Source of the DNA: Uranotaenia lowii
Taxonomy: Eukaryota > Arthropoda > Insecta > Diptera > Culicidae
Assembly: GCF_029784155.1 (NCBI RefSeq)
Contig: NC_073691.1
Coordinates: 57,026,217-57,090,216 of the forward strand
Reading direction: 5' to 3'
Length of the DNA: 64,000 nucleotides
Under the pieces are notes generated by a model that saw only the letters and a list, made by a program, of their open reading frames with translations, had not been told where the DNA came from and did not search any database. This document shows positions 51,090 through 61,864 of this stretch, piece after piece (position 1 is the stretch's first letter; each line of letters opens with the position of its first letter). The translations under genes and the position numbers were made by a program.

Positions 51090-53979
51090 TTACACGGGAA
51101 GAAGTTCCACGGATCGGGATATTTTTTTCTATCGAAAAGCGACACCCGAAGTTTGCTTCGCTTTCACGATCCTGCTGCTAGCAACTCTCCGGAAGCCGAA
51201 ACACGACGCCGACAACAAGCATCGGACCGGAGGGACGCATTACCCGGACTCGCGCGACGTTTTATCAGCAACAAAAATGGCCAGATGGCGCTTTGCGGCC
51301 ACGTTACGTTTGCGATATGGTGTCCTGATGCCCTGGAAGTGTATATATACCTACATACCTTAACACGGATAGATGATGAAGTGGATAGCGCGTCGGCAAT
51401 CGAGACAGGAGTTTGAAACGAGCGACGACGTCGCGCTAGGTAAACTTGATAAAAACATGGTGGTGGCGTCGTGCTTCGCGTTGCCGACCGAGCGATGTAA
51501 TTTGTGTTGCACGATTATCATCTAACAAGCACATCCTTCCACGTGCAAATTGCCCATGAGGGAGGATGCCTTTGGACGTTGCTTCCAGGAACGAAACTCC
51601 ACTCAGTGAGCGATTCACTATCGAATTGTAGATTTTTTAAACATTTTTGGTGTCCTATTATTAATTTTTTTAGTGAATCCAATAGAGATTACTTGAGCAG
51701 AAAATTCTATATTTATGGAAATACCGTCATGAAACACAGGGGACTTAGATGAGCGCCCTAGGGAGCACCTTAAAAAAATCTAATGTTTTTTCGTAATAGG
51801 TCCTTGTTTTTAAGTTTTCCCCAATATGAGAATTTTGGAATCGAATATTCGTCTTTTCCTCCAAAAAAGATAGCAATGTGTTTCCAACACCTTCGAAAAT
51901 AATCTGTTCGGGAGCCGATTGAGGATGCCGCCCAGTTCGGTCCTGTCTGTCTCTCACTGTGTAATCGTACAAAGTTTCTTCTCCAGTGTTTTAGTGGTTT
52001 TTCTCTTCTCGGTGGGCGGCTGAGGGTTGGTATTGAAAATATTGATAAATAAAAATTGCTGTCGATAAATGAACCGACAATAATTGAACTGACACGTTTT
52101 ATTCCCTTCCACTTCACTTTTTCTTTTCACTGCTTCCATTCTCCTCTCATTTGTCGCTCTTGAAAAACACTCACTTGAATAGGGAGGGGTGGAGATTTTT
52201 ATCGACGATGATTTATTTATGATTTTATAATTGAGAGAGCAGCGGCTGGTCTGGTCTGGTCTCAGTCGGTGCTGGTTTTCGAGGTCAAATTTAAATTCAG
52301 TTAACGTTGTTGGTGGCGATTTTCATTTTTTCATTCGCCCGGAAATTTGAACGGACCGCCTCAAATTTTGTATTCTATGGTCGATTTGTAAAATGTAGTT
52401 GCGTTGTTTTTCCAAAGATGATACGAGTTTCGACAACAAACTAATTAAGGGTTGTTACCTAGTGGATAGATTTTCCTTTAGCTTCAAAAATGTGAATTTA
52501 ACCGCAAGCATTTTTGCAAAAAATCCATACACTTACGTCCTGGGAGTCAAATTTTTCAAATAATTTCTAGAGCAAAAACTTTCTGGTCGTCTTGAATTCA
52601 GTTTGCGAAACCTTTTTGTGGAGAAATGAATCCAACTCAGTAATTTGAAATTTTGCTGAATAGATTAAATGAAAATTGATGTTGAAAACCGTGCGATATA
52701 AAAATCGCTTGGTCTCCGGTAGGACTTGAACTCCCATCCTGTGCCTCTCCTCCTCCTAAAGACTTACATACACACATACGTGAATACTAGGGTGACCCTT
52801 ATTTCCCAACTTCCTGGAAACCAAGCTCCCACTACCCTATCTTGAGTCAATCAGTGAAAAATAATTCTGGCAACTCTTTCGGATAGCTCTAAGGCGACCC
52901 TCAAAGACCTTCAAATTTGTTTGGAGTTTTTCTTATGGAAAAGGTGAATATTCAAAAAAAAATCTATTAATTCTGGCAATAATGCAAAACCACACAAAAA
53001 GTTGTGAGTAGAAAAAAGTTTTTATGAAATGCTTCATAAAATGTTCAGAATTAAAGAAATCGTACTCACAAGACCTCTACAAGTGATTTGGGTCTTGTTC
53101 TACGTTTTTGTGCCATTGGTGACAACTTTGGTGAAGAACATGATTCATAGTGTCCGGCCATAGAAAACACTTTTGGAAATGAGTAAAAACTATCATAAAA
53201 TGATTTCTCATACAATAGGAATATGTTGCAATTTTTTTTTCTAATACAGTTAAGGGATCACAATATTGATTCTCTTCAAATCAGCAGAGGAACCAATATT
53301 TACAAAAATATATTTTTGAAGTTATTGCTTAAAATCCTTAAGTTTTCGATAGCAAACAAATTCCCCCTACATCTTTGAAACAGTGATTTTGTAAACTTTC
53401 TGCAGAGCTGTCAGATATTTTAACGGCAAGTTCTAAAAGAAAAATTCAGATTATTTTTTGAATATTTTTCAAAATTCGTGAATATTCACAGCAAAATAGC
53501 ACTTACATTTTTTTTCTTCGAATTTTTTTTGTGTGTTTTTATTTATTTTTGTCCAAAAAGGGAAATTTTTAAACATTTGAGACATAATTATAGGAAAAAT
53601 TTGAAAAAGGGGATCGTATATCTGGTAGGCAAAATAATTTAATAAAATAGTTCTAAATCCTCCCATAGATTTTTTTTCGTAAAAATCTCTTCTTTAAGGT
53701 GGCAATGATGCAGAATTTTTTTTTAAAATTCCCAAAAACAGACAATTTTAGAATGATAGCGATTGTAGGCCAATCTGCTATAAATTATCAAAAGGAAATT
53801 TAGTCAATCCAAATATTTTGAAAAAACAATTGGAGAATTGTAAACTTGAATGAAATCGAAATTTGAGAACAAAAAATAAAAAGTTGTGAGTTAGGAATTT
53901 ATAAAACAGCATTGAAAATTGAGATTGGATGATTTGGAGTGAGGTTTTTCATATTTTTGGGAATCGACAGAATATTATG
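51090..53979. other. No recognisable gene
   Basis: 51090-51480 is GC-richer with a TATATATA word near 51343. The rest is AT-rich with unsupported short frames. A B-box-like word on the minus strand near 52727 has no matching A box. Confidence 0.45.
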
Positions 53980-54467
53980 TTTTCCTGAGGAAATTCCGGA
54001 TTACAGTCTGTTTTAGAGCAAAAACACCACCCTATACACAACACAAGACAAGCTGACTTTTAGAAACAACCAATACAAAAGGTGAAAAGTGAAAACTGTG
54101 CCAAAGTTTCGATGACGAGGAAAATTTATCCCAAAATCCCCGGACATCCGGATTTTGTCCAAGAAATCTAAACACAGTAAAACAAACACTACATCTTATT
54201 GTCATAAAACACGAATGAATTCGTGTTTGATGACAATTCGGCGAAAAAAAAACAAACAGATAAATAGACAGCTTTACAACATCAGCCGAGTCAACATCAA
54301 CAAGAAAACGACACTAGATTGGTAAACATCTCATAACAAATATTTTGTAATTGGCCAAATATAACTTTAAGATACAAATTAAAGTTCCTGATGAAGATCC
54401 AAAAAGGATTGAAACGTTGGACACATAAACCGTTTATGCTCTAAAAAAGACTTTCCCCAGGAAAAAG
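53980..54467. mobile_element. Inverted-repeat module with central palindrome (Penelope-like or foldback)
   Basis: The left end (53980-54028, TTTTCCTGAGGAAA ... TTTTAGAGCAAAAAC) is inverted at the right end (54428-54466, GTTTATGCTCTAAAA ... CCCAGGAAAAA) apart from a 12-base indel. The centre is a 40-bp palindrome at 54198-54237: 19-bp arms with one mismatch and a 2-base loop. Just inside the right end lies a hammerhead-like core. Such cores are known from Penelope-like elements. No protein is encoded. Confidence 0.5.
54380..54445 (+). ncRNA. Hammerhead-ribozyme-like core
   Basis: CTGATGA at 54388-54394, a helix-II-like GATCC-AAAAA-GGATT (54396-54410, one G-T pair), and GAAA at 54411-54414 match the order and spacing of the hammerhead core. 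An extra A (54395) sits before helix II. A short helix III, ACG...CGT, can form between 54414-54416 and 54430-54433, giving a GTT cleavage-type triplet, but helix I is not convincing. Hammerhead motifs are established in Penelope-like retroelements. This copy may be a degenerate one. Confidence 0.3.
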
Positions 54468-54469
54468 AA

Positions 54470-55164
54470 TTGAGCAGTGAGAATTATGAATTTCAATTAT
54501 TGAGAATTTAAATTATTATTGGGAATTAAGATGTGACAATTGAGAATTTAAAATTGGCAATGAGAACTTGAAAATTGAGATCTGACACTAAATAACAGGA
54601 ATTGAAACTGACAATTGAGAACTAAGAATTGGATATTGAAAATAATTAATTGAAAGTTTAGAAGAATTAAGAACTGAGAATTGTGAATTGAGAAATAAGA
54701 ATTGAGTGTTAAGAATTGTAAATTAAGGATTGGAAATTGAGAATTGAGAATCAAGAAAGAGAATTTAATCCTTGAATTTAAAATAAAAAATTTAAAACAA
54801 ATTAGAATTGATATTGAGAAATGAGTATTCAGAATTTAAATTCAGAATTGAATACAGAATTGAGAACCAAGAATTCAGAATTAAGAATTAAGAATGTAGA
54901 ATTAAGAACTTAGAATTGAGAATTAAAAATTGAAAATCAGGAATCGAAAATTAAAAATCGAGAATTGAGAATAGCAAATTGGGAATAAGGAACTGACAAT
55001 TGAGACTTGGGAATTGAAAATTGATAACTCAGAATGGAGAAATTATAATTGAGAAAAATGAATTGTGAATTGAGAAATGAGAATTGAAAATTGAGAATAG
55101 AGAATATAGAATTCAGAATGGAGAATTGAGAATTGAGAATTGAGATCAAGAATTGAGAAATAAG
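54470..55164. repeat. Degenerate left flank of the heptanucleotide satellite
   Basis: Variants of GAATTGA separated by one to several changed bases continue from about 54470 to the perfect core. The phase slips often, as expected where selection or recombination no longer homogenises the array. Confidence 0.9.
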
Positions 55165-57653
55165 AATTGAAAATTGAAAATTGAAAATTGAAAATTGAAA
55201 ATTGAAAATTGAAAATTGAAAATTGAAAATTGAAAATTGAAAATTGAAAATTGAAAATTGAAAATTGAAAATTGAAAATTGAAAATTGAAAATTGAAAAT
55301 TGAAAATTGAAAATTGAAAATTGAAAATTGAAAATTGAAAATTGAAAATTGAAAATTGAAAATTGAAAATTGAAAATTGAAAATTGAAAATTGAAAATTG
55401 AAAATTGAAAATTGAAAATTGAAAATTGAAAATTGAAAATTGAAAATTGAAAATTGAAAATTGAAAATTGAAAATTGAAAATTGAAAATTGAAAATTGAA
55501 AATTGAAAATTGAAAATTGAAAATTGAAAATTGAAAATTGAAAATTGAAAATTGAAAATTGAAAATTGAAAATTGAAAATTGAAAATTGAAAATTGAAAA
55601 TTGAAAATTGAAAATTGAAAATTGAAAATTGAAAATTGAAAATTGAAAATTGAAAATTGAAAATTGAAAATTGAAAATTGAAAATTGAAAATTGAAAATT
55701 GAAAATTGAAAATTGAAAATTGAAAATTGAAAATTGAAAATTGAAAATTGAAAATTGAAAATTGAAAATTGAAAATTGAAAATTGAAAATTGAAAATTGA
55801 AAATTGAAAATTGAAAATTGAAAATTGAAAATTGAAAATTGAAAATTGAAAATTGAAAATTGAAAATTGAAAATTGAAAATTGAAAATTGAAAATTGAAA
55901 ATTGAAAATTGAAAATTGAAAATTGAAAATTGAAAATTGAAAATTGAAAATTGAAAATTGAAAATTGAAAATTGAAAATTGAAAATTGAAAATTGAAAAT
56001 TGAAAATTGAAAATTGAAAATTGAAAATTGAAAATTGAAAATTGAAAATTGAAAATTGAAAATTGAAAATTGAAAATTGAAAATTGAAAATTGAAAATTG
56101 AAAATTGAAAATTGAAAATTGAAAATTGAAAATTGAAAATTGAAAATTGAAAATTGAAAATTGAAAATTGAAAATTGAAAATTGAAAATTGAAAATTGAA
56201 AATTGAAAATTGAAAATTGAAAATTGAAAATTGAAAATTGAAAATTGAAAATTGAAAATTGAAAATTGAAAATTGAAAATTGAAAATTGAAAATTGAAAA
56301 TTGAAAATTGAAAATTGAAAATTGAAAATTGAAAATTGAAAATTGAAAATTGAAAATTGAAAATTGAAAATTGAAAATTGAAAATTGAAAATTGAAAATT
56401 GAAAATTGAAAATTGAAAATTGAAAATTGAAAATTGAAAATTGAAAATTGAAAATTGAAAATTGAAAATTGAAAATTGAAAATTGAAAATTGAAAATTGA
56501 AAATTGAAAATTGAAAATTGAAAATTGAAAATTGAAAATTGAAAATTGAAAATTGAAAATTGAAAATTGAAAATTGAAAATTGAAAATTGAAAATTGAAA
56601 ATTGAAAATTGAAAATTGAAAATTGAAAATTGAAAATTGAAAATTGAAAATTGAAAATTGAAAATTGAAAATTGAAAATTGAAAATTGAAAATTGAAAAT
56701 TGAAAATTGAAAATTGAAAATTGAAAATTGAAAATTGAAAATTGAAAATTGAAAATTGAAAATTGAAAATTGAAAATTGAAAATTGAAAATTGAAAATTG
56801 AAAATTGAAAATTGAAAATTGAAAATTGAAAATTGAAAATTGAAAATTGAAAATTGAAAATTGAAAATTGAAAATTGAAAATTGAAAATTGAAAATTGAA
56901 AATTGAAAATTGAAAATTGAAAATTGAAAATTGAAAATTGAAAATTGAAAATTGAAAATTGAAAATTGAAAATTGAAAATTGAAAATTGAAAATTGAAAA
57001 TTGAAAATTGAAAATTGAAAATTGAAAATTGAAAATTGAAAATTGAAAATTGAAAATTGAAAATTGAAAATTGAAAATTGAAAATTGAAAATTGAAAATT
57101 GAAAATTGAAAATTGAAAATTGAAAATTGAAAATTGAAAATTGAAAATTGAAAATTGAAAATTGAAAATTGAAAATTGAAAATTGAAAATTGAAAATTGA
57201 AAATTGAAAATTGAAAATTGAAAATTGAAAATTGAAAATTGAAAATTGAAAATTGAAAATTGAAAATTGAAAATTGAAAATTGAAAATTGAAAATTGAAA
57301 ATTGAAAATTGAAAATTGAAAATTGAAAATTGAAAATTGAAAATTGAAAATTGAAAATTGAAAATTGAAAATTGAAAATTGAAAATTGAAAATTGAAAAT
57401 TGAAAATTGAAAATTGAAAATTGAAAATTGAAAATTGAAAATTGAAAATTGAAAATTGAAAATTGAAAATTGAAAATTGAAAATTGAAAATTGAAAATTG
57501 AAAATTGAAAATTGAAAATTGAAAATTGAAAATTGAAAATTGAAAATTGAAAATTGAAAATTGAAAATTGAAAATTGAAAATTGAAAATTGAAAATTGAA
57601 AATTGAAAATTGAAAATTGAAAATTGAAAATTGAAAATTGAAAATTGAAAATT
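55165..57653. repeat. Perfect (AATTGAA)n satellite core, about 355 units
   Basis: About 2.49 kb of uninterrupted AATTGAA heptamers. No substitution was seen by eye. The true length may differ from the assembled length because such arrays are hard to sequence. Confidence 0.97.
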
Positions 57654-58030
57654 GAGAATTGATTATTCTTTATTATTTAGAGTTGAGAATTGAGAATTAA
57701 AAATTAAGAATTGAAAATTGAGAATTGAAAATTGAGAATTGAGAACTGAGAATTGAGCATTGAGAATTGGGAATTGGGAATTGAGGATTGAGAATTGAGA
57801 ATTGAGAATTGAGAATTGAGAATTGAGAATTGAGAATTGAGAATTGAGAATTGAGAATTGAGAATTGAGAATTGAGAATTGAGAATTGATAATTGAGAAG
57901 TGAGAATTGCGAATTGAGAACTGAGAATTGAGAATTAAGAATATAGAATTGTGATTCCAGAACTGTGATTTGAGAATTGTAAATTGTGATTCAGGAATTG
58001 AGAATGAAAAGTCGAGAATTGATTTTAGAG
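57654..58030. repeat. Right flank of the satellite with an AATTGAG sub-array
   Basis: A variant unit AATTGAG is homogeneous at about 57783-57887 (around 15 copies), with degenerate units on both sides. On the minus strand this creates an artefactual open frame of the QFSILNS type. Confidence 0.92.
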
Positions 58031-58039
58031 AAGTACTTC

Positions 58040-58878
58040 TTCTTCTTAATAATGAAATGTTGCGGGGTAAAGTATAGTGTAAGTTAATAAGTTTTCCTCG
58101 CAAAAATGCTCTTTCGCTCTTTTCAACATCTGTAAAATTTTCTCCTCACTTTTCTATCCATCTTAATCAATTTTTAATTCTGATATTCTTTCTCCAAAAA
58201 TATAAATTTTCACCGATCTGCCGAAAATAAATTTACAAGATTAGAGAAGTGAGAATTGAGAATCCAGAAGTTAGAAACTAGAGTTGACAGCAAAGCGTTA
58301 AAGATTCAAAATATCGATTAAAAAATTGAGAATTTGCGTTTTACCAATATACTAAAAGCAACGTCCAGTTCAGCCCAAAAGTAAGAATTATGGCCCATTT
58401 CCAAAGTCTACTGAAACGTTGAGATATGCCCGTAGGCGGTTATATAATGAACTTTTATTAAAATTTAAATAAATTTTAATTTACGGCATAAATTTATTTA
58501 CGAATTATTGAACTTTGGTTGAAAAGAGTAACAAAATGTTACTTGAATATCTTTTTTCATCACTTTCAAATGTTTCAAACATACAAAAACTGCAATAGAA
58601 CTACTTTTTACAATATTTCATAAGAATATGTTAAAACATAAACATACAACGCCGGATTTTCAACGCAGTGTTAAACCACTGACCATACTGACTGGACACT
58701 CGATTTCGTTTTCTGGATAATTTTTCCAACAGTACGCAATGTCGATTCCAGAGTGCGCATCGATCGATTTGAAGAAATGCTATCCCAGTTAGGAAATGCC
58801 ACTCAACTTTAAAAATAAAACATGCAATTTCTTCAATAAAATCGGGCTAAACAGTACAATTTTTCCTACAGGGCATTT
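58040..58878. other. No recognisable gene
   Basis: AT-rich sequence; nothing supported. Confidence 0.5.
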
Positions 58879-58879
58879 T

Positions 58880-58940
58880 TTGTCAAATTTTTCAGGTTCG
58901 CCACCTGCCGTCGATCTTGCGAACCTGCAAAATTTGACAA
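58880..58940. repeat. Hairpin with 22-bp arms and 17-nt loop
   Basis: Arms 58880-58901 and 58919-58940 are complementary with a single mismatch; weaker T/A pairing continues outwards past a one-base bulge. The size and shape resemble a small-RNA precursor, but it could equally be a miniature transposon end. No small-RNA family is recognised. Confidence 0.6.
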
Positions 58941-59983
58941 CAAAAAATTAGACAGAAAATGATTGAATTTTTGTTCTAAGTGTCATGTCAGGTGTGGTCA
59001 TTGGTTAAACGCTTAACGTTCTTAAAAAAAAGCTTTCTAAAATGTGTGTTATGGGTTATGGGTTCGATTGATTCCTAGAGTTCAAAAAATATATTTTACT
59101 ATGTAGGTGCCTAGTAAAAGGGACTTAAAATATTGTTTTTGCCTAAAAAATAGAAATTTTCGCGATTTTTCAATTTTGAAGACTTTTGGGCAAATTGTCG
59201 TCACAGAATCTGTGTCACGGAACACAAAATTTTGGGAATATTCACAAATTTCACAGATTATTCAAAATTTGTGGTTTTTTCCATAATTATCGTTTTTCCA
59301 GGGCAATTTAAATTTTGGATTTCAAGCATTAAATTGAAAAAAAAATGATAAAATTGATAATGATTATTGATTTTCCTCATCTAAAATTTAAATAAGACTT
59401 TTTTTGTCATGACCTTTCGATGAAAATAATAGAGACAGCATAACACAAAACCATCACAGAATTTTTGAATGAATAAGAGAAAGTCAGTTTTTTTTTGTTC
59501 TTCTAATTCTTCAACAAGATCAATAATTTCGTTCCAATTTTTGGAGCATAGAAACTGGCATTACATGCTGTCAGAAAATGCAAGAGACGACTAGTTGCTA
59601 AATTTTTCCAAAAAGATATGACGAAATCAAGAAAATGATAATTCATCAATCGATGTGAATGAATTGCTACTGATTTAGCGTTTTCTGTTTGGAAACGGTT
59701 GTGATTCCAGGTTTCAATCACTACCTGAACAGTGAATTGAGGAAAGGGACAAAAATTCTAACAAAAGTACACGCGACACATACGCCGTGTTTGTGTAATT
59801 TGACAAAACGTCCAAACTGACAGCTCCCACAAACGACTCTCTCTCTCGGTAACTGTCCCATTCGTAAAATTCATACTCGTGCGTGAATGATACTGCAAGG
59901 CACGTCTAGCGAATGTCTGGCACTCCATTCGGATGGATTAGCTTAGGTTTTTTTTCCCATCCAAACCCATTTTTTCTGTTGTT
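58941..59983. other. No recognisable gene
   Basis: AT-rich sequence; nothing supported. Confidence 0.5.
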
Positions 59984-60316
59984 TTAGAAAATCCTGTTGC
60001 TACAACATAGCTCACTGCCTCGGATGACGCAGTCAAATCGTTCGAGTCTGCAATAATAATTGATATTTTCGACTCGTGTGTTTTTTTTTAAATCGTCGTT
60101 GAAACAACCAATCCATTTGGTCATTTGGATCCAGGAACGTGATTGCTGCTTCAAATGAAAACGTGCACACCAAGCAAATTGGTCTATGTGAATTGGTTTG
60201 GCGTTGAAACTGCAATTCTCTAGTTTCGCTAACGAAATTTGGATCGGAAAGCCCCCCGCGGAAATGTTGGAAAATTTCACTTCATCACCGAGCGGGCTGA
60301 TGAATGATGAAGGCAA
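59984..60316 (-). other. Open frame of unknown status, possible exon
   Basis: The minus strand is open for 110 codons ending at TAG or near it, starting at TTG 60316 without an upstream ATG in frame. The sequence has a protein-like mix of residues (FSNISAGGFPIQISLAKLEN, later HIDQFAWCARFHLKQQ and RLERFDCVIRG) with aromatic and cysteine residues spread evenly. It could be an exon of a host gene or a transposon remnant. No family recognised, and there is no clear splice acceptor. Confidence 0.2.
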
Positions 60317-60834
60317 TAATTTGTAGCACCTTTCCTCAATTCAGTAAATGATATCATCCATCCTGTCGGGAAGGTGTTTGAAGTTGAACCATCAACGACC
60401 AAGCATGCCTCATAGACTGAGTCGATAAGGAGCTATTTTTTAATTTCAAAGACACTGGGGTCTAAAAAGCTTCGTTTTGTTTCAAAACTTATCCATGATT
60501 TTTGCAGATTTTCTAAGTAACGTTTATATGAGTAAATTTGAACATTTCGGTGTGTATGGGAAAATTGAATATTTTGTACTGAAAAATCAGCATCATTTTT
60601 GTTTCTACTGTAAGACCAAGCCTGTTCATAGTTTTTTTGGCCAATTTATGAATTTTTCTAAAGGAAACTTTCCACTGTACAACTTTATTGAAGACCACTA
60701 CTTCGTATCTAGTTAGCCAAAAAAGTTATTAGCAGTTTATCGGGGGTATGTCTTTCGACATTGATAAACAATAAATTCAATTGACATCACTGCTGGGCGC
60801 CTAGCGAAGTATCGCAATAATCGCAATAATTTTC

Positions 60835-60985
60835 ACTTAAAAAATAAGTGACATCTGTAGTAAATTCTCGCCATACGTAATTTCATTTGAATTTTAAGTG
60901 ATGAGTCAAGTGACTTCACTTAAGTGACCGGTCAAGTGAATTACACTATGACGTTCGAGTGAAATTTATCTGAATTTCTAAGTAT
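60835..60985. repeat. Left cluster of TCACTT/AAGTGA palindromes
   Basis: About eight TCACTT or AAGTGA words occur in 150 bp, some as nested dyads such as CACTTAAGTG. A matching cluster lies at 61370-61565 on the other side of the 26-bp palindrome. Confidence 0.65.
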
Positions 60986-61067
60986 GTTTCTAGTCAATAA
61001 TCTCTCGCGTTTTTAAATAAAAGAACATTTAACGAACAGCACTACGATTTCAAATACTTACATTACG

Positions 61068-61093
61068 CTTTCGCCATAAATTTATGGCGAAAG
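61068..61093. repeat. Perfect 26-bp palindrome
   Basis: CTTTCGCCATAAA is followed directly by its own complement, with no loop, so the DNA can form a cruciform. It lies near the middle of the foldback element. Confidence 0.9.
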
Positions 61094-61369
61094 GAAAATT
61101 CCATCGTAATCCCAAGGCAGATCGGTAACTGCGGATAGTGCTACTTCTAAATCTTTCCTGCTGCAAACCAAAAAACCTGTCCCGTTCAACCCACAAGCTG
61201 AAACATGATAACACCTTTAAATAACTTTTTCTTACATCGCGTTTAACACAAACTACCGCCAAAATCGCCTATTAAAGAATTGAGAAAATCCAAATCCAGC
61301 ATAAGCTTTAAACGCTGCTCTTTAGAATTTGCCATTTCGAACTCTAAAAATAAACACAATTACAACCAG

Positions 61370-61565
61370 ACATTCACTTGAAATTCAAGTGATGGGGAAG
61401 TGAATATTTTTTCTCACTTCAAATTCAAGTGACGACTGAAGTGAATGTGGATGAATTCACTTGAAATTTAAGTGACTGCCAAGTGAAATGTATATGTCGC
61501 ACTTGAATGGAAGAAAATCACTGGATCCTTGTTTTTAAGTGAAAAATCATGTGTATTTTAAGAGT
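61370..61565. repeat. Right cluster of TCACTT/AAGTGA palindromes
   Basis: TCACTTGAAATTCAAGTGA (19-bp perfect palindrome, 61375-61393) and several related dyads with similar spacing. The two clusters may be inner inverted ends of a nested element. Confidence 0.65.
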
Positions 61566-61864
61566 GAATTTGGGTTCAGTGCATGAAAAGAAGTCATGCA
61601 ATACCTCGCTTGGCACCAGCAGTGATGTCATTTAAATTAATTGTCTATCAATACCGAAAGACATACCCCTTTTAAACAGCTGATAACTTTTTTGCCTCAA
61701 AATATTCAATATTCCCATACAAACCTGAAGTTCAAATTTACTCATGAGCATTAGATACTTAAAAATTCTGTTAAAAATCATGAATGAACAAAAACAAAGC
61801 TTTCTAGACCACAGGGTTTAAAAAATAAAAAAATTACCCCAAATCGACTCAGTCTAATGCCTAA

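Larger units (their letters stand above)
60413..61856. mobile_element. Foldback element, 1444 bp, TAGACTGAGTCGA ends
   Basis: Ends TAGACTGAGTCGA are inverted, and the inversion extends as diverged arms (about 60413-60830 and 61590-61856), including the shared words GGGGTATGTCTTTCG and GACATCACTGCTGG. The left arm has an extra segment of about 130 bp near 60580-60710. The flanks ATGCCTCA (60405-60412) and ATGCCTAA (61857-61864) could be an 8-bp target duplication with one mismatch; a TA target is the alternative. The loop holds clusters of AAGTGA/TCACTT palindromes and a perfect 26-bp palindrome. No protein. Confidence 0.7.

Noticed and set aside
52690..52760. tRNA-derived SINE on the minus strand
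   Set aside because: A B-box-like word (GAGTTCAAGTCC) is present but no A box at proper distance, no tail and no target duplication.
57663..58103. 146-codon minus-strand frame with a QFSILNS heptapeptide repeat
   Set aside because: It is a by-product of a 7-bp satellite whose unit lacks stop codons in that frame. There is no coding signature.
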